The notes under the pieces: generated by a model | Told to the model about the DNA's origin: nothing | The model's database searches: none | The model's input: only the letters and a program-made list of their open reading frames with translations | Shown here: piece by piece, positions 38,501 through 48,309 of the stretch | How positions within the stretch are numbered: position 1 is the first letter of the stretch | Layout: each line of letters begins with the position of its first letter | Source of the DNA: Ornithodoros turicata | Taxonomy: Eukaryota; Arthropoda; Arachnida; Ixodida; Argasidae | DNA: 64,000 nucleotides | Direction of reading: 5' to 3' | Assembly (NCBI RefSeq): GCF_037126465.1 | Contig: NC_088206.1 | Location: 70,559,687-70,623,686, forward strand | Made by a program: the position numbers and the translations under genes

Positions 38501-40663
38501 GCTGCCCCTTTGTAGACGCAGTCCAGGCGTGCGGTCTCGTTTTGACGCACGGTCACGGCGGACGGGAGTGTCGTGATGGCGGGAACGTTGTCACCTGAAA
38601 AAGTTGACGCCCAAGTGTATTAACGACATCATGAACCCGTTGAGCTTTGAATTTGCAGAAGTTTGCGAAGGTTCGACTTTATTGCACATGCACGCCTACC
38701 TCCTTCCCGGAAGCAGCAAGATATGTTTTATGGCTCGAGTGGCCATATATATTGGTGTCCCGATTGTATTATAACTAGGGCCTGACTTTTTAGGGTTAAA
38801 CCCGTATCCGCCTGACATTTACCCCCCGAACGAAATCTGTAAAATTCAAGTTTAACCCGAATCTACCCGAAAACATCCGGGTCGCGTGGCACACTCGTAA
38901 GCGTGCACTAAAATAAAGCTTGATAACATCGCTAAGCATTACTTCCATGTTAAGACAAATTTTTATTGAAAAAAAAAAAAAAATCACCCGAATTCCTGAC
39001 GACAGAATATGCCGTAACGGGATTTAACCCGAATTTTCAAATGAAAAATATCACCCAATATTTACCCCCCGAATTTGGCCAAAAGTAAAACCCGAAAAAG
39101 TCGGGCCCTAATTATAACCTTGTAAGTCCTGCCGTGTGGTACATGTGCTGTATTTTATGTACTACGTATAGGCGCCACCTAGCAACGTCTGTTGGCGTGA
39201 CAGAAGGACTATGTCACGCAAAACAAATCGCATTCATATTTTCCTGCGCGTGGTGTGTATCCATTCATTCAATTGCAAACGCATGTTTTTAAGTTCGAAA
39301 AGGTATCAACGGCCACATTTTCAGATTTGGAAAAAAAACGACTAGAACAACCTAGCAGAAGGCGAAGCAGGCTTAAAAGCAAGGAAGTTAATGACGTCGC
39401 TATTCCTACAGAGTGTGTCAAGTGACATGCACCAAGAAATGTTATAGAGGATGAGGCAATTACACACAGCACAAACGCAACAGAAGCCTAGCAACCCCGA
39501 GCTGCATACTTCACCTCAATGCATACATCACCCAGTTGCATACTTCAATTGATGCACCAAGATTTTCAAAGAGACTGATGAGTGCTCTAAATGAATCGAA
39601 CCAACCAACCAGATATTATTGGCGGTCATTCATCCTATTTCCCAGTATTTTTTTTGCTTTTGCCTAGTAATCAGACAAGACTAATTAGCTAACATTTAAA
39701 ATATTGGATTAAGGGTCAAGGTGTCAATGGAGAAGATGTAGAGTGCCTGAAGAAACGCCTGACCGAGATATTTCCAACAAGACATGCTTTGTGCAGAAAA
39801 AGAAAAGTCTACACAAGGAAAAGGATAATAAGACCACGTCACAATACGCACGCACGCACCACGTGCGGTATTCTAGTTGTTTCTTTGTAGTTTGCTTCAT
39901 AGCATGGTAGTTGTAACCACGACCTACTAGACTATAGCAACCATATCATACGAACCCCTTCCCAGCGCCGCACTTGGAGGCTAGCGGTGGCGCCACTCAT
40001 CGGCCCGGATATTGCTTCCTCAACTTCTACAGTACTCTGTACTTTAGCTTACCTTAGTATTTTTGTACAAGCGGTGGATGTCCCACGGGAGGTGCTTCTT
40101 TCTAAAGTTGATTATCATCATCATTCTATGCATTTTCATAGGAAGTGTTGTTGTCGTCTGCTACGGTTGTCGTACGTCCGTTTCTGCGCGTTCAAAATTC
40201 GAATTTCCATTGTCCAATCGTGATGTAGATTTCGCGGGCCGATGAGCAGCGCCCCTAGCGGATCGTGCGGACGTGCTCCTCATAGGGCTTGCCGATTATG
40301 ACATGGTCGCTATAATCTAGTAGGTCGTGGTTGTAACATCCCCCAACCCCGTAGAGTGCTGGCGGAAACCAATACCTGCTATGACGAGGGCGAAGTTGGG
40401 GTCGCTGGCGACCGCCCCGGCCTCGTTGACGGCGCGGCACGAGTAGACCCCGTTGTCCTTCGGGCCCACGGAGGTGACCTGCAGTCGTCGGCCTCGCAGG
40501 GAGATTCGCTCGCTTCGGAAGAGACGAACCCCGTTACGATACCACTCCAGCTGGGGTTCGGGGGCTCCTTCGGCTTTGCACCGCAGGCTCAGGTCAGACC
40601 CCGACTGGATGGCGGCGGCCGTGGGGGAGCTGTGCAGCTCCACGGAGACGCGTTCACCCAGCC
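28928..40663 (-). CDS. PTK7: PTK7 / off-track: Ig-domain receptor pseudokinase (12 exons seen, 5' end missing, one frame break)
   Basis: Twelve exons on the minus strand join with matching phases. In order they encode six C2-type Ig domains (each with the Cys pair, for example LRCKAEG...YSCRAVNEAG), one membrane helix (IYMMLVMGLMIWC), a Ser-rich juxtamembrane segment and a tyrosine-kinase-like domain. The kinase part has a glycine loop (LGRGEFGDVFLAKA) and the beta-3 lysine (VMVKAL). HRD is changed to LRD (LRDLATRN), and the DFG position reads CPA. The match to the PTK7 signature MEYxDxGDLKQFL and the end SPKDRPxFSE...VDS is strong. PTK7 acts at the plasma membrane in Wnt/planar cell polarity signalling without known catalytic activity. 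The signal peptide and possibly one more Ig domain lie upstream, unseen. The last exon has one extra base near 29460 that breaks the frame. Confidence 0.92.
29899..30209 (+). mobile_element. CCCGAA-rich MITE, copy 1
   Basis: TA-flanked. It starts GAGCCTGAAGTTTTCCGG and ends with the inverted AAAACTTCAGGCCC. The interior repeats AATCGGG/TTCGGG words and shares GGTGATGTAACTGC with the other copies. It lies between the two pseudokinase exons of PTK7. Confidence 0.82.
30372..30604 (-). CDS. PTK7: PTK7 exon: N-terminal pseudokinase lobe
   Basis: The acceptor GGCACAG|GT is phase 1 and the donor TGG|GTGAGT is phase 0. It encodes the rest of the glycine loop (GRGEFGDVFLAKA), VVMVKAL with the beta-3 lysine, the alpha-C helix region EFKREMDMFYRLSH and the hinge MEYTDW. 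Confidence 0.93.
30818..30975. mobile_element. pogo/Tigger-like MITE, 158 bp
   Basis: The ends CAGTTGAACCTCTC and complement CAGTTGACCCTCC are flanked by TA (30816-30817 and 30976-30977). Internal words TTAACGA in both orientations are typical of pogo-type MITEs. Outside it, CGATACGATACGATACG at 30779 and its complement at 31001 form another inverted pair. Confidence 0.75.
31043..31081. repeat. Perfect hairpin with 18-bp arms
   Basis: AGCCTTCTGGCACGTGTG, loop AAA, then the exact complement. Each arm contains the E-box CACGTG. A long polypurine tract starts eight bases later. Confidence 0.85.
31089..31223. repeat. Polypurine (GAA/GGA) tract in a PTK7 intron
   Basis: About 135 bp of A and G on the plus strand has only a few interruptions. 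It produces meaningless Lys/Arg/Glu or Leu/Pro/Phe frames. It could adopt a triplex structure. Confidence 0.85.
31782..31967 (-). CDS. PTK7: PTK7 exon: juxtamembrane segment
   Basis: The acceptor CTTGCAG|TA and donor CTGG|GTAAGG are both phase 1. It encodes a charged, Ser-rich stretch (SHSSGSQHPRRSRSSYDKLQ) and then FSRQDLQTMMLLG, which leads into the glycine loop as in other PTK7 proteins. Confidence 0.9.
32048..32230 (-). CDS. PTK7: PTK7 exon: transmembrane helix
   Basis: The acceptor CGTAG|GT and donor GATG|GTAGGT are both phase 1. After a short acidic stem (SDDYVPGSMSDQGENT) comes the helix VTITLGAAAIYMMLVMGLMI, followed by the basic stop-transfer RFRRARRK. Confidence 0.93.
32284..32430. 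mobile_element. Palindromic MITE, CAACAACACC family, copy 2
   Basis: It starts CCCCAACAACAGTGAATGTC and ends GGTGTTGTTGGGG. The inner arms TACGAATAATGTCC / GACATTATTCGTA and centre GATGGATGTCTGAGGGACGT match the copy at 23500-23656. Confidence 0.82.
32592..32768 (-). pseudogene. hAT transposase C-terminal remnant in a PTK7 intron
   Basis: The frame reads APNLASIAIGHLPIRINSVD, AERPFSRYKVIVSDRLHSLS and EENARYHVMLS-stop. The S/VDAERxFSxYK...SDRR..LSEEN pattern is the hAT C-terminal dimerisation region. Nothing upstream of it remains, because PTK7 exon 32926 begins soon after. It is a relic, not a gene. Confidence 0.75.
32926..33198 (-). CDS. PTK7: PTK7 exon: Ig domain 6 (membrane-proximal)
   Basis: The acceptor TATTTTCAG|TG and donor ACCG|GTGGGT enclose 273 bp. 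The Ig core shows LHCIATGNPDPTIQW, and DEGKYGCTAGNSGG as the second cysteine strand. Confidence 0.93.
33729..34071 (-). mobile_element. CCCGAA-rich MITE, copy 2
   Basis: The orientation is opposite to copy 1. It starts GAGCCTTAAGTTTTATGG after TA and ends TTCCCGAAAACTTCAGCCTA before TA. It contains ACATCACCGTTTGTACC and repeated CCCGATTT / CCCGAATTT words. Confidence 0.82.
34415..34687 (-). CDS. PTK7: PTK7 exon: Ig domain 5
   Basis: The acceptor ATTCTCAG|AG and donor ATAG|GTGCCT enclose 273 bp. The core is IHCKARGNPPPIVRWIKEG and DKGLYMCVATSTQG. Confidence 0.93.
35064..35348 (-). CDS. PTK7: PTK7 exon: Ig domain 4
   Basis: The acceptor TTTTAACAG|TC and donor AGAG|GTGGGT enclose 285 bp. The core is SMSCVYTGSPYPVTQVTWQH and DAGDYRCQVNTTG. 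Confidence 0.93.
35463..35595 (-). mobile_element. SINE fragment
   Basis: ACCGCAAAGCAACTATGGCC, AGCATACAGACG and CTGGGCCGACTTCGGGGGGA match the non-tRNA part of the 12.0-kb SINE. The tRNA-like head is missing. Confidence 0.65.
36337..36490 (+). repeat. 14-bp minisatellite, 11 units, carrying TGTCGTCTGC
   Basis: The unit is GTGTCGTCTGCTGA, with the last three bases varying (TGA, GAA, TAA). Ten of the 11 units keep GTCGTCTGC intact; one reads GTCTTCTGC. An inverted single copy, GCAGACGAC, stands 17 bp before the array (36311-36319). It lies in a PTK7 intron, 186 bp from exon 36676-36972. Confidence 0.93.
36676..36972 (-). CDS. PTK7: PTK7 exon: Ig domain 3
   Basis: The acceptor TTTTTCAG|AC and donor GCCG|GTGAGT enclose 297 bp. 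The core is ELMCVVPGGHPKPRAWWEDN and DAGNYSCVAENIAG. Confidence 0.93.
37019..37365 (+). mobile_element. CCCGAA-rich MITE, copy 3
   Basis: 347 bp, TA on both sides. The ends are GAGCCCGAAGTTTTCGGG and CCCCAAAACTTCAGGCTC. It has the same internal word order as copies 1, 2 and 4. Confidence 0.85.
37488..37624 (-). CDS. PTK7: PTK7 exon: Ig domain 2, second half
   Basis: The acceptor TTTGACAG|G completes AA to AAG (Lys) and the donor is CCT|GTAAGT. It encodes ITILPNSSLVIHNVGPLDEG, LYRCVGIGED and so on. The exon is 137 bp, so skipping it alone would break the frame. It is bracketed by an inverted pair of MITEs. Confidence 0.88.
37879..38225 (-). mobile_element. CCCGAA-rich MITE, copy 4 (inverted partner of copy 3)
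   Basis: 347 bp, ends GAGCCCGAAGTTTTAGGG and CGAAAACTTCAGGCTC, with TA at the right side only. It is oriented opposite to copy 3, with PTK7 exon 37488-37624 between them. Confidence 0.85.
38245..38419. mobile_element. pogo-like MITE, 175 bp
   Basis: The ends CAGTCAAACTCCTTTACAAC and complement CAGTCAAACTCCTTTATAGC are flanked by TA. Inside, TATTTTCGTTAAAAAGG is present twice in the same direction. It is 26 bp past the 5' splice site of exon 38447-38594. Confidence 0.85.
38447..38594 (-). CDS. PTK7: PTK7 exon: Ig domain 2, first half
   Basis: The acceptor TTTTTCAG|GT and donor CCAA|GTTAGT enclose 148 bp. It encodes NVPAITTLPSAVTVRQNETA and RLDCVYKGAAITEWYSHDGD. It is too short for a long open frame but has a clear Ig core. 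A pogo-like MITE begins 26 bp into the following intron. Confidence 0.88.
38778..39108 (-). mobile_element. CCCGAA-rich MITE, related subfamily
   Basis: TA-flanked, ends GGGCCTGACTTTTTAGGG and CCCGAAAAAGTCGGGCCC. The ends differ from copies 1-4, but the interior again repeats AACCCGAAT and ACCCCCCGAA words. Confidence 0.78.
40376..40663 (-). CDS. PTK7: PTK7 exon: most N-terminal Ig domain seen
   Basis: The acceptor TTATGCAG|GG and donor GCAG|GTATTG enclose 288 bp, phase 1 at both ends. The core is LSLRCKAEGAPEPQLEWYRN and DNGVYSCRAVNEAG. A phase 1 start means at least one more coding exon lies upstream. Confidence 0.92.
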
Positions 40664-42309
40664 CTGCATAACGTCGAGGGGGAGGGGGCTCAAAAAAAGG
40701 GCTGTGACACTTCGACAAAGTTGGCATTGCGAAGAAAACTATTTTTCTGCGTGCCGCACTCGTGCACTACCCTTGGTAGCGTGTCTGCCCGCTGATACGA
40801 AGGCCGCGGATTCCTAACCCGCGATCGAGGACGTGGTGGAAAGGTACAAGATGCTCAAGCACGCTGTCTTCCGCACGTTAAGTGTGGTGTGCCGTGTGTT
40901 CAGATTCTGCGCATGTCCCTCAGGTGTGCAAAATTAATCCACAGACCCGACCATTGTGACGTCGCTCATGATAAGCTGTTATCGCGAGACGTAAAGCCCA
41001 GAATTACTGTCGCACTTGGCAAGACAGACTCTCAAGCACACGTAAGCGTCAAGCTCTGACGTCGGAGGGCCAAGATCTACAGCCGTTCCCATTGGTGGTC
41101 AAAAGCACGTGACCTATCCCGCGCAGCCGCCCCTGCAGTGATGTCAGAGCTCGGAGCCGGATGAGTTTCGGCGTTCGCAGTTCGCCGATTTCCTACGCGT
41201 CTATCACCGTTTTTGTTGCTGCCTCTAAAAATCCTGAAACAAACACGTACGTTGAAATATCGATCGCCGAATTTTGTTACGAAAATTAGCCGACACCGAA
41301 ACCGCGCGCCTCAGGAGGGCAGGGAGGACAGCGCTCGAATTCACGTCAGAGGGCCACGTGCCCTGAAGCAATGGATGTGATTGGAGGAGGAGGAGGAGCT
41401 CATCTGCTGGTCAGACCAACCGCTTTGCGGCGAAGGTCATGACTTTAAAAAATAGAATGGCTCTCAACGAGGAATGTCTACCATACACTACTATCTAACC
41501 TTTTCCCGAAAGCGAAAGACCCTAGGTAGTTAAAGAATTAATTAATTTTGGGTAATTAGTCATCTAGTAGTTGCATACTCTCTTGAAGAGGATGTCTGCT
41601 TGGCCTAAAAAAAAAAAAAACTTGATTAATTTTACGGTACTACACAGTGGTACCAAAATAAGAAAGCTCAGAAGAAAAGTCAGTTTGAGGAGTAGACTAT
41701 GTTAAATCGTTTGGCGAATGTCGACCAGCCCCTCCTAAAAATCGATAGAGCCGAACGACCAGACGACAACGATCAGACGTTGATTAAAACACGAGTAGGT
41801 ACTATCGCAACACTTCAGGAATATCGAAAAAAAAAAAAAAAAGAAGAAAGAAATCGGATCACGCTTCGTGAGTTTTCTGTGAAATCCGTGGATGTGGAAG
41901 CCAAAGTGGGGAGGTGAAAGCACCTTCATTATCGTAATCGAAATTTTACGCGACTCTGCGGAACACCGTAATAACTTTTCCCGTCTTACTCTTGCACCCG
42001 GTGTTCGCATCTTTTTATACGTGTCTTTTCTTCGTACGCCCTCTGTCTGTACAGTCGCACACTGCCGGCAAAAAAAGCACAATCACACATGCGATCATTT
42101 CAGGCACCACTCTTTGGTCCTTACAACAACCACCCCAGAATATCAAGATTTATTCCCCTTTCCACCGCGCGCATATATCTAAATTAAATTCACTCCCTAC
42201 CGTTCACAAATGAGACGGAATTCGAAAGTACAGCAGAGAAAGAAAAGAAAAGGTAAAGAGAGAAAAGACGCCCATTATCAAATCAGACGACACGGAGAGC
42301 GCGATCGCG

Positions 42310-42355
42310 GTAGCGAAAGCAGACGACGACTGGCTGGAAAGCAGCAGACGACGAC
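42310..42355 (-). repeat. Two GCAGACGAC motifs, 25 bp apart
   Basis: Exact copies at 42319 and 42344, both followed by GAC. A weaker TCAGACGACAC lies at 42284. Confidence 0.8.
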
Positions 42356-44540
42356 CGGCGCGCGCTGCCTACGGTGGCTCCCCCTCCCCTCACTATACCT
42401 TGCTTCCCCGCCTGGTAGAGCATTAACGCACGCCCAATAGGAATGACAGGCTCATATTTTATAGCGACAGACGCGTGAAATTGCGTGAACTTCCCCCGAG
42501 GGCTATCAACGTTGTCCGAATTAACGACCTGTCCCGCCACCCTAAACTTTTTCGACGTATTCAGCTGGGTATCGATGGGAACCGCTTGAGTCATCCAGCA
42601 ACCATGTGCGTGAGCGTGACTCAAGTGGGGGACCCGAGCGGGACCATAAACACTGTTGCCTCTAGAGAACAAGGGCATGGATATCGACAGACGTATGGAT
42701 ATTTGGCTCTACTGTTGATAGTGCAGGGTACTTCTGCTACGAAAGCAGGCGACAAAGCCAGAAGAATCTAAGCCCAACGGACAGCCGTCACGCGGCTTGG
42801 ACGTAGTAGATGCCACACTTGGCTTGGATTCTGACTCGACAGACCTCGCAGACGACTTTTTGTAAATTCTTGTCTGAGCGCAATGTTTTACATCAAAGAC
42901 TACAGCAACCAATCAAATATCGTATGAAAGCACGACGACGACTTCATACAACCACATCAAAGCCAGAATCCAATCCCATCACCTATTCACCATTAAAAAG
43001 ACGCCGACATGCAAAGAAAAAAAAAAAAACTAAAAAGAAAATAACAAGACAAAGCTTTTCCCCAGAATTTCCACCTAAAACGGAAGAAACGGTACTGAAA
43101 ATGTGGCAACCACGGGCACAGCTGTTCCAAGCATTACGTCCTATAAATTCACAGAAAAAGGAGATTTTACTGCCTTCAGAGCGAAAACACAGAGGCGATA
43201 AATAAGAGTTTGCACTCACAAAAATCTACCCCCTCTTCAAGATGGCGCATGGAGGCCATTAATTCTTTCCCAGCAGCTCACATGGCATCTTTTCTTAGAA
43301 ATGCGTTTAGGAACTTTACGATGGCATCACTTTTGGGCTTCTTTACGTTATTTTACGGACGACGGCCATATAGATAAAGAATAGAGCTTAAAACAGCAGT
43401 ACAGTACGCGAATGCGCTATAAAGAGGGCTTAAATTTAACACCAAAACGTCACCTATCTTCGTTGTTTAGTACTGCCCGTTACCGCTAGAGTCTTCTTTA
43501 CATCCCATCAGTGAGCCAAGATGTTCGAGTCGGGTGGAGCTAACAACGTTGCTCGCGCAACGCCCTGAAACATTTTTACGAGCAGTTGCCTCTCCTCAGA
43601 GTGCGCTAAAAACTACTCGTGAGTGAGTGAGACAAATACAGCACCGATAAGTCGGAAACAGACTTCAAACGGTAGGCGTACTTCAAAACCCGTAATCTGC
43701 AATCTTAATATAATCTTGCACACGTTGTAGCAGACGACAGGAAAAGCAAGATTCGCTTGTAAACGTTCCAGGCACAAGCCATGGGACAAACAATGAGAAA
43801 CGAAAACGAACAGGCAACTATACAGTCAGCAGCTACAATACCGATGGCGATCGAGCAACACTTTACCCTTCTGGCCCTTCTGGCAAAGAGCACGAGATGT
43901 TAGTTTCGGTTCTACACGACACGCAGAAACAAGCGATCAGAGAAGCGAACGAGCAACACGCGGGAGTAACAAGTCAGGAACTCCACAACACCAACTGCTG
44001 AGATCCAGCAACACTGTTCTCTTCGTAGCAGACGGCACGGGGACTCCCGCTTCTGCTCCGAATCAAAAGCAGAAACACGCGCGTAAACATGTCGTCTGCT
44101 AGTGGGAGCAGAACCATTAGATCTTCATTGAGCAGCAAACGACTGCGATACATTTCTAAAGCGACAGCTGTCATTCGCCGCAGTGTCGTAATCGAAAATA
44201 GCGGCCATTTTTCCTTTTTTTTTTGACGCTAAATAAGACCCCCGCGTTCTCTTTTAGCCGCCGGCAGAACATTTCAATTCGGTCTTTTCGCCATAAATTC
44301 AACGATCGTTTCGACTGCAGCTGCTTCTGCGACTGAATGCACACGACATAATGAGGTATGTGAGGGACTTGAAACTGGTTGTTTGCAGACGATTCTTTCC
44401 TCAAATGAGCTTTCGAATTGCTTTCTGCACTTCAAACTTAAAGGAAGCGTAATTATAAAAAACTTGCGCGTGTTCTCGGTCTCGCAGTCATTTGACTTTT
44501 TTTTTTCTTTTTGCTGGTTCTGGCCCACTTTACAGCACAA

Positions 44541-44700
44541 GAAACATGGCAGCAATGAGCGGTGTACAAGCATAGACCGGTGGAGAGAGGTCAGCTGGAA
44601 GAAGATAAGGGAGGTAGCACGCATTTTGGGCAGACTTCAGGAGGGACCGTTCCGACATGCGTATGGAATTACCACCGGAACACCTGAGACAGCACAGCTT
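44541..44700 (-). mobile_element. Degenerate SINE fragment
   Basis: ATGGCAGCAATGAGCGGTGT, TGGAGAGAGGTCAGC, GGGCAGACTTCAGGAGGGAC and GAGACAGCACAGC align with the body of the 12.0-kb SINE at lower identity. Confidence 0.6.
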
Positions 44701-45437
44701 ACTAAGCCCCAGTCCTCAGCATATTACACGGGAATGCCATTGCTTCTACGTGTCTTAAGCGTATATTTAAAACTGTGCATATAGTGTGAACATATGAACG
44801 TACCATGCCATTCGGCAATGGTGAGACGCAACGACCACTTTCTGGGGAAACACTCTAATACAAGTTGCCTACACCGAGTCACAAAGACGTGAATGAAGGC
44901 AAGCACAGAAGAAGAGGGGGTACAATCGATAAATTCCTCGAAACCACCGGATTTCCCGCCCATTTTATCTTCCCAGGAAAATCATTTTCTGATCAACCTA
45001 AAACGCTCGGATGAAAAACAAAAAAAGCAGTAGTAAGAGGAAAAGTAAGAAAGAAAAAAAAGTAAGAAACAGGAGCCGCAAAACTATGAAGTACACCGGG
45101 AAGACCTTCCAAGAAAAGCCGTCACACGCGCCAGACTGCAGTGGCTCCATTTCGGGAAAAAAAGGACTCTTCCCCTAAAAGACCTCATTTCTCTTCCTTT
45201 TTTCCCCGTTTTTTTTTTCTTTTTTGCGCGTCTGTGGGTTCGGATATGAAAAAAATAAGTGATACAATAAATAAGATATACGTGTGTTTGTGATTGTCGT
45301 TCTTATCCGCGCACTTTATCTAATCTGTACAATTTGTGGGAGCACGTTTGAGGATACAGATTGAATCATGGAGCATTTAGAACATATCGTACCTTGGGTA
45401 AAAAGAATTAAAAAAGAATAAGAAAAAGAACGGGACT

Positions 45438-45590
45438 TATGTCGCGAATCAACAGTGGCCATGATGAGAGTACGCGGACGTAAAATCCCATGGGGGAAAC
45501 CTCATCCTTGAGATGGGATTCGAACCTGCATCCTGACCTTATACCAGGACATGCACATCGCTAGTACATGCTACAAACAGTGTAAACATC
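45438..45590 (-). mobile_element. SINE fragment with tRNA-like B-box
   Basis: GTCGCGAATCAACAGTGGCC matches the SINE 3' part. TGGGATTCGAACCTGCATCC is a B-box on the minus strand. Followed by a degraded A-box region. Confidence 0.6.
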
Positions 45591-45601
45591 CGCAACATAC
45601 G

Positions 45602-45606
<5 letters not shown>

Positions 45607-45633
<27 letters not shown>
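45607..45633. repeat. (AG)n microsatellite
   Basis: A run of about 13 AG units, uninterrupted. Confidence 0.95.
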
Positions 45634-45640
<7 letters not shown>

Positions 45641-45784
45641 TACTATATTAGGGAGTAACTACAACATTTAGTCCCGTACAGATTGCGATTATTCACCATT
45701 TTAGTCCCCTAGTTCGGACTTTACTCCCCAGCATTGAACATAGCTTCCAAACTTCGTTATGCAATACAGCGGTTTGGGCTTGTT

Positions 45785-45885
45785 GGTACGTCATTATCAT
45801 GTTAACTTATTATCGTGGTACGTGATTATCATATTAACTTATTAACATATTAACTCATGGTACGTGATTGTCATATAACTTCACA
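45785..45885. repeat. Three imperfect tandem copies of a 33-44 bp unit
   Basis: GGTACGT(C/G)ATT(A/G)TCAT starts each copy, near 45785, 45816 and 45859. The first two continue with TTAACTTATTA and the third diverges sooner. Confidence 0.65.
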
Positions 45886-46830
45886 AGTTCTCGCATCCTC
45901 TTGGTTCTTGTTTGAATCGCGCTCGTAAAATGATAACCCAAACTTCGCACAGACTTCCTTGCGTTTAGTCCCGAAAGGGATTAACTGTCGTATCAATCCA
46001 TACATCCAGTGGTATCCGTGCCATCCATCCTGGCACGGATCCAGTCCTTAAAGTGGGACTCCGCAACAAAATCACCACAAAGATTGTGACATAGCAGCAA
46101 CCCCTGCGGTGTCAGGAACATACGTACGAAATATCGCGTTCCCAAAGTGCGCAGATTTTATTCCAACGAATTATTACAAATTGAGCGCTTCGCCTCTGTG
46201 ATGCAAGAGGGCGCTGAAAGCAACACTGCCGACGTCATCCTGCATGGAAGAGTGCAAGCTTCGTAGCAGACGACAATGCTGGGTGACGTCACAGTATCTT
46301 CCTCCGGGCGAACCGCTGTGCGCTTTGCATTTTAGTTTCGGTTTGGTATTGTCGTCATATACGAATTAATTACTCGCACAAAATGAACGCGAATGTTGTA
46401 TTCGGTATCAATGGAACGGTCCGTGTTCGGTATGATGCTCACCTATTTTTTTTTCGAATCCTTGCGAAGTCTCCCTTTAAAAGGACTAAAAATACGTTTT
46501 TTTTTCTTCTTCTTCTTAGAATGTACGCGCAAACAGACCCCCCACACAAAGAATACTTGGCAGGGCTCAGGAACGCAAAATCGGATCAACCAGCGATCGT
46601 CCTAAAAAGCGTCCCTATATTCCCCCGTGCACGAAAAATGCAATCGCCCGAAAAACAGACACACGCGGAATCTAAATACGATCGACACGAACCAGAGACA
46701 GTCAAAAAGTTCTTTTAAGAAATTGAACTGAGAGAGAGAGAGAGAAAAAGGAGGAAATCCCAAAGACGATCAGTATTTGCCGAGTACTTTAACGAGACCG
46801 AAAGCAAGAGCCAATGGAGGAAACGAGACA

Positions 46831-46858
46831 AAAAAAAATAAATAAATAAATAAATAAA
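46831..46858. repeat. (AAAT)n microsatellite
   Basis: Four to five AAATA units follow a short poly(A) run. Confidence 0.85.
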
Positions 46859-48046
46859 CGAATAAAATAGAACCTCGTCGCTTTTGTTCCAGGGTGGCGG
46901 TATTTGTTTAAAAGGAACCCAACGGAAAAAGAGAGAGGATCGCTTCTCTCCCGGGAGCGATTGGCCCGCTCTGAATCCAATAAACTACCCTCTCCGTTTT
47001 TTTTTTTTTTTCGTCCCTTCGTAACCTTTAAGAATGCCTTCTCTTCCACACAGCAGACAACCAGAGAAAGCAGTCATTTCTGCATTGAAAGCACAATGTA
47101 TCCCAGAAGGCCACTTTCGGCCGGTAAAAAGGTTCGCGTGCGAGCGATTTCCTAAGGCGAGCATCCTCTACCGGAAATAAATACGTTGTCGTTTATTCTT
47201 CTTTGTGTCTGCACGCGCAGTTTTAACGGGGACGCCGAGTGGCACGGTTCGTGTCGAGAGGGTCTTTAACGCTTTTATGGTCAGCTCTTGGTCAGCGAAG
47301 TCAAGATTAGTCCCTTTCCTCAGGCTGCTCGCTCATATTGTATAGAAGACACCTTCCCCCTCTACAAAACATCCCTTCAACCCCTTTCACACGCTGCCTC
47401 GCCCTCCTTCAACCACCGCATAACCCTTCCTCACACACCCGTTCACACCTCGACCCTCCTCAAGCACCCACTCTATTTGAAACATCACTTCGACATTATT
47501 CCAACAGCCCCCCTCTCTCACCCTCGCTCTCCCTTTCACTCCCTCACTAACACATAACACACTAAACACAAACACTGTAAACAAAGTTAAGCAATCCGCT
47601 GTTCATGTCCGTCAACACATACACGAATGCGCGTTTCCCCAATGTGCAACTCCCCTCTTGCTCCAAATGTAGTTTTTTTTTGTTTTCGCTTTATCCCTAA
47701 TAACGTTACTGGTAATTAGCTTCTTCTCATTATAATGGCTGCATGAATTCAACCTTTTAATGGCGTTGAAGCGGTGTCCCCGAGGTTCGATTAACTGGTT
47801 TCAAAACATAGAGGCGTTCGAATGGGTGCGGTGCCCTTTTTTTTTCCCTTTCATCCCTTGACGGCGCCCATAAAAGGGAGGGGGGGGGGAGAAATAAAAG
47901 GAGCGGTATGAGTAACTGGCGTTAGTGGGTTTCCCGTTTCTTGCATTGAAATGCTTCGTTGGATCGTACAATGGGTCGGGTATGAACATAGTTTTCGGTC
48001 CTTCTGGGTTCATTTTCCCCGAAAACCGGCATTTTCCGGGCATCTA

Positions 48047-48309
48047 CACTCCTTAAAAAAAAAGGGCGTACTTTAACTCCTTTTTCTTGCCACATATATG
48101 ACACCCTTTTGGGCAGTACAATTACTCTCGAAAAGGGGTCTCCTTGCTCCCTACCGCAGAGTAATATTACTCTCCAGTAGGATTTAGAGCGTAGCCCCAC
48201 TCCCTAAAGGGGGAGAGGAGACTCCTTTTTTAGAGTAATTGTACTCTCCAAAAGGAAGTCATATATGTGGTAAGAAAAAGAGTTAAAGTACACCCTTTTT
48301 TTAAGGGTG
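48047..48309. mobile_element. Palindromic MITE, CACTCCTTAAAAA family, 263 bp
   Basis: The arms pair over the full length: GGGCGTACTTTAACTCC / GAGTTAAAGTACACCC, CCACATATATGAC / GTCATATATGTGG and AGTACAATTACTCTC / GAGTAATTGTACTCT. TA precedes the left end. The end resembles that of the 63.5-kb element. Confidence 0.8.

Noticed and set aside
40778..40842. A tRNA-like stretch (GGTAGCGTGTCTGCCCGCTG...)
   Set aside because: The A-box is fair but the B-box (GATTCCTAAC) is destroyed; too degraded to call even as a SINE.
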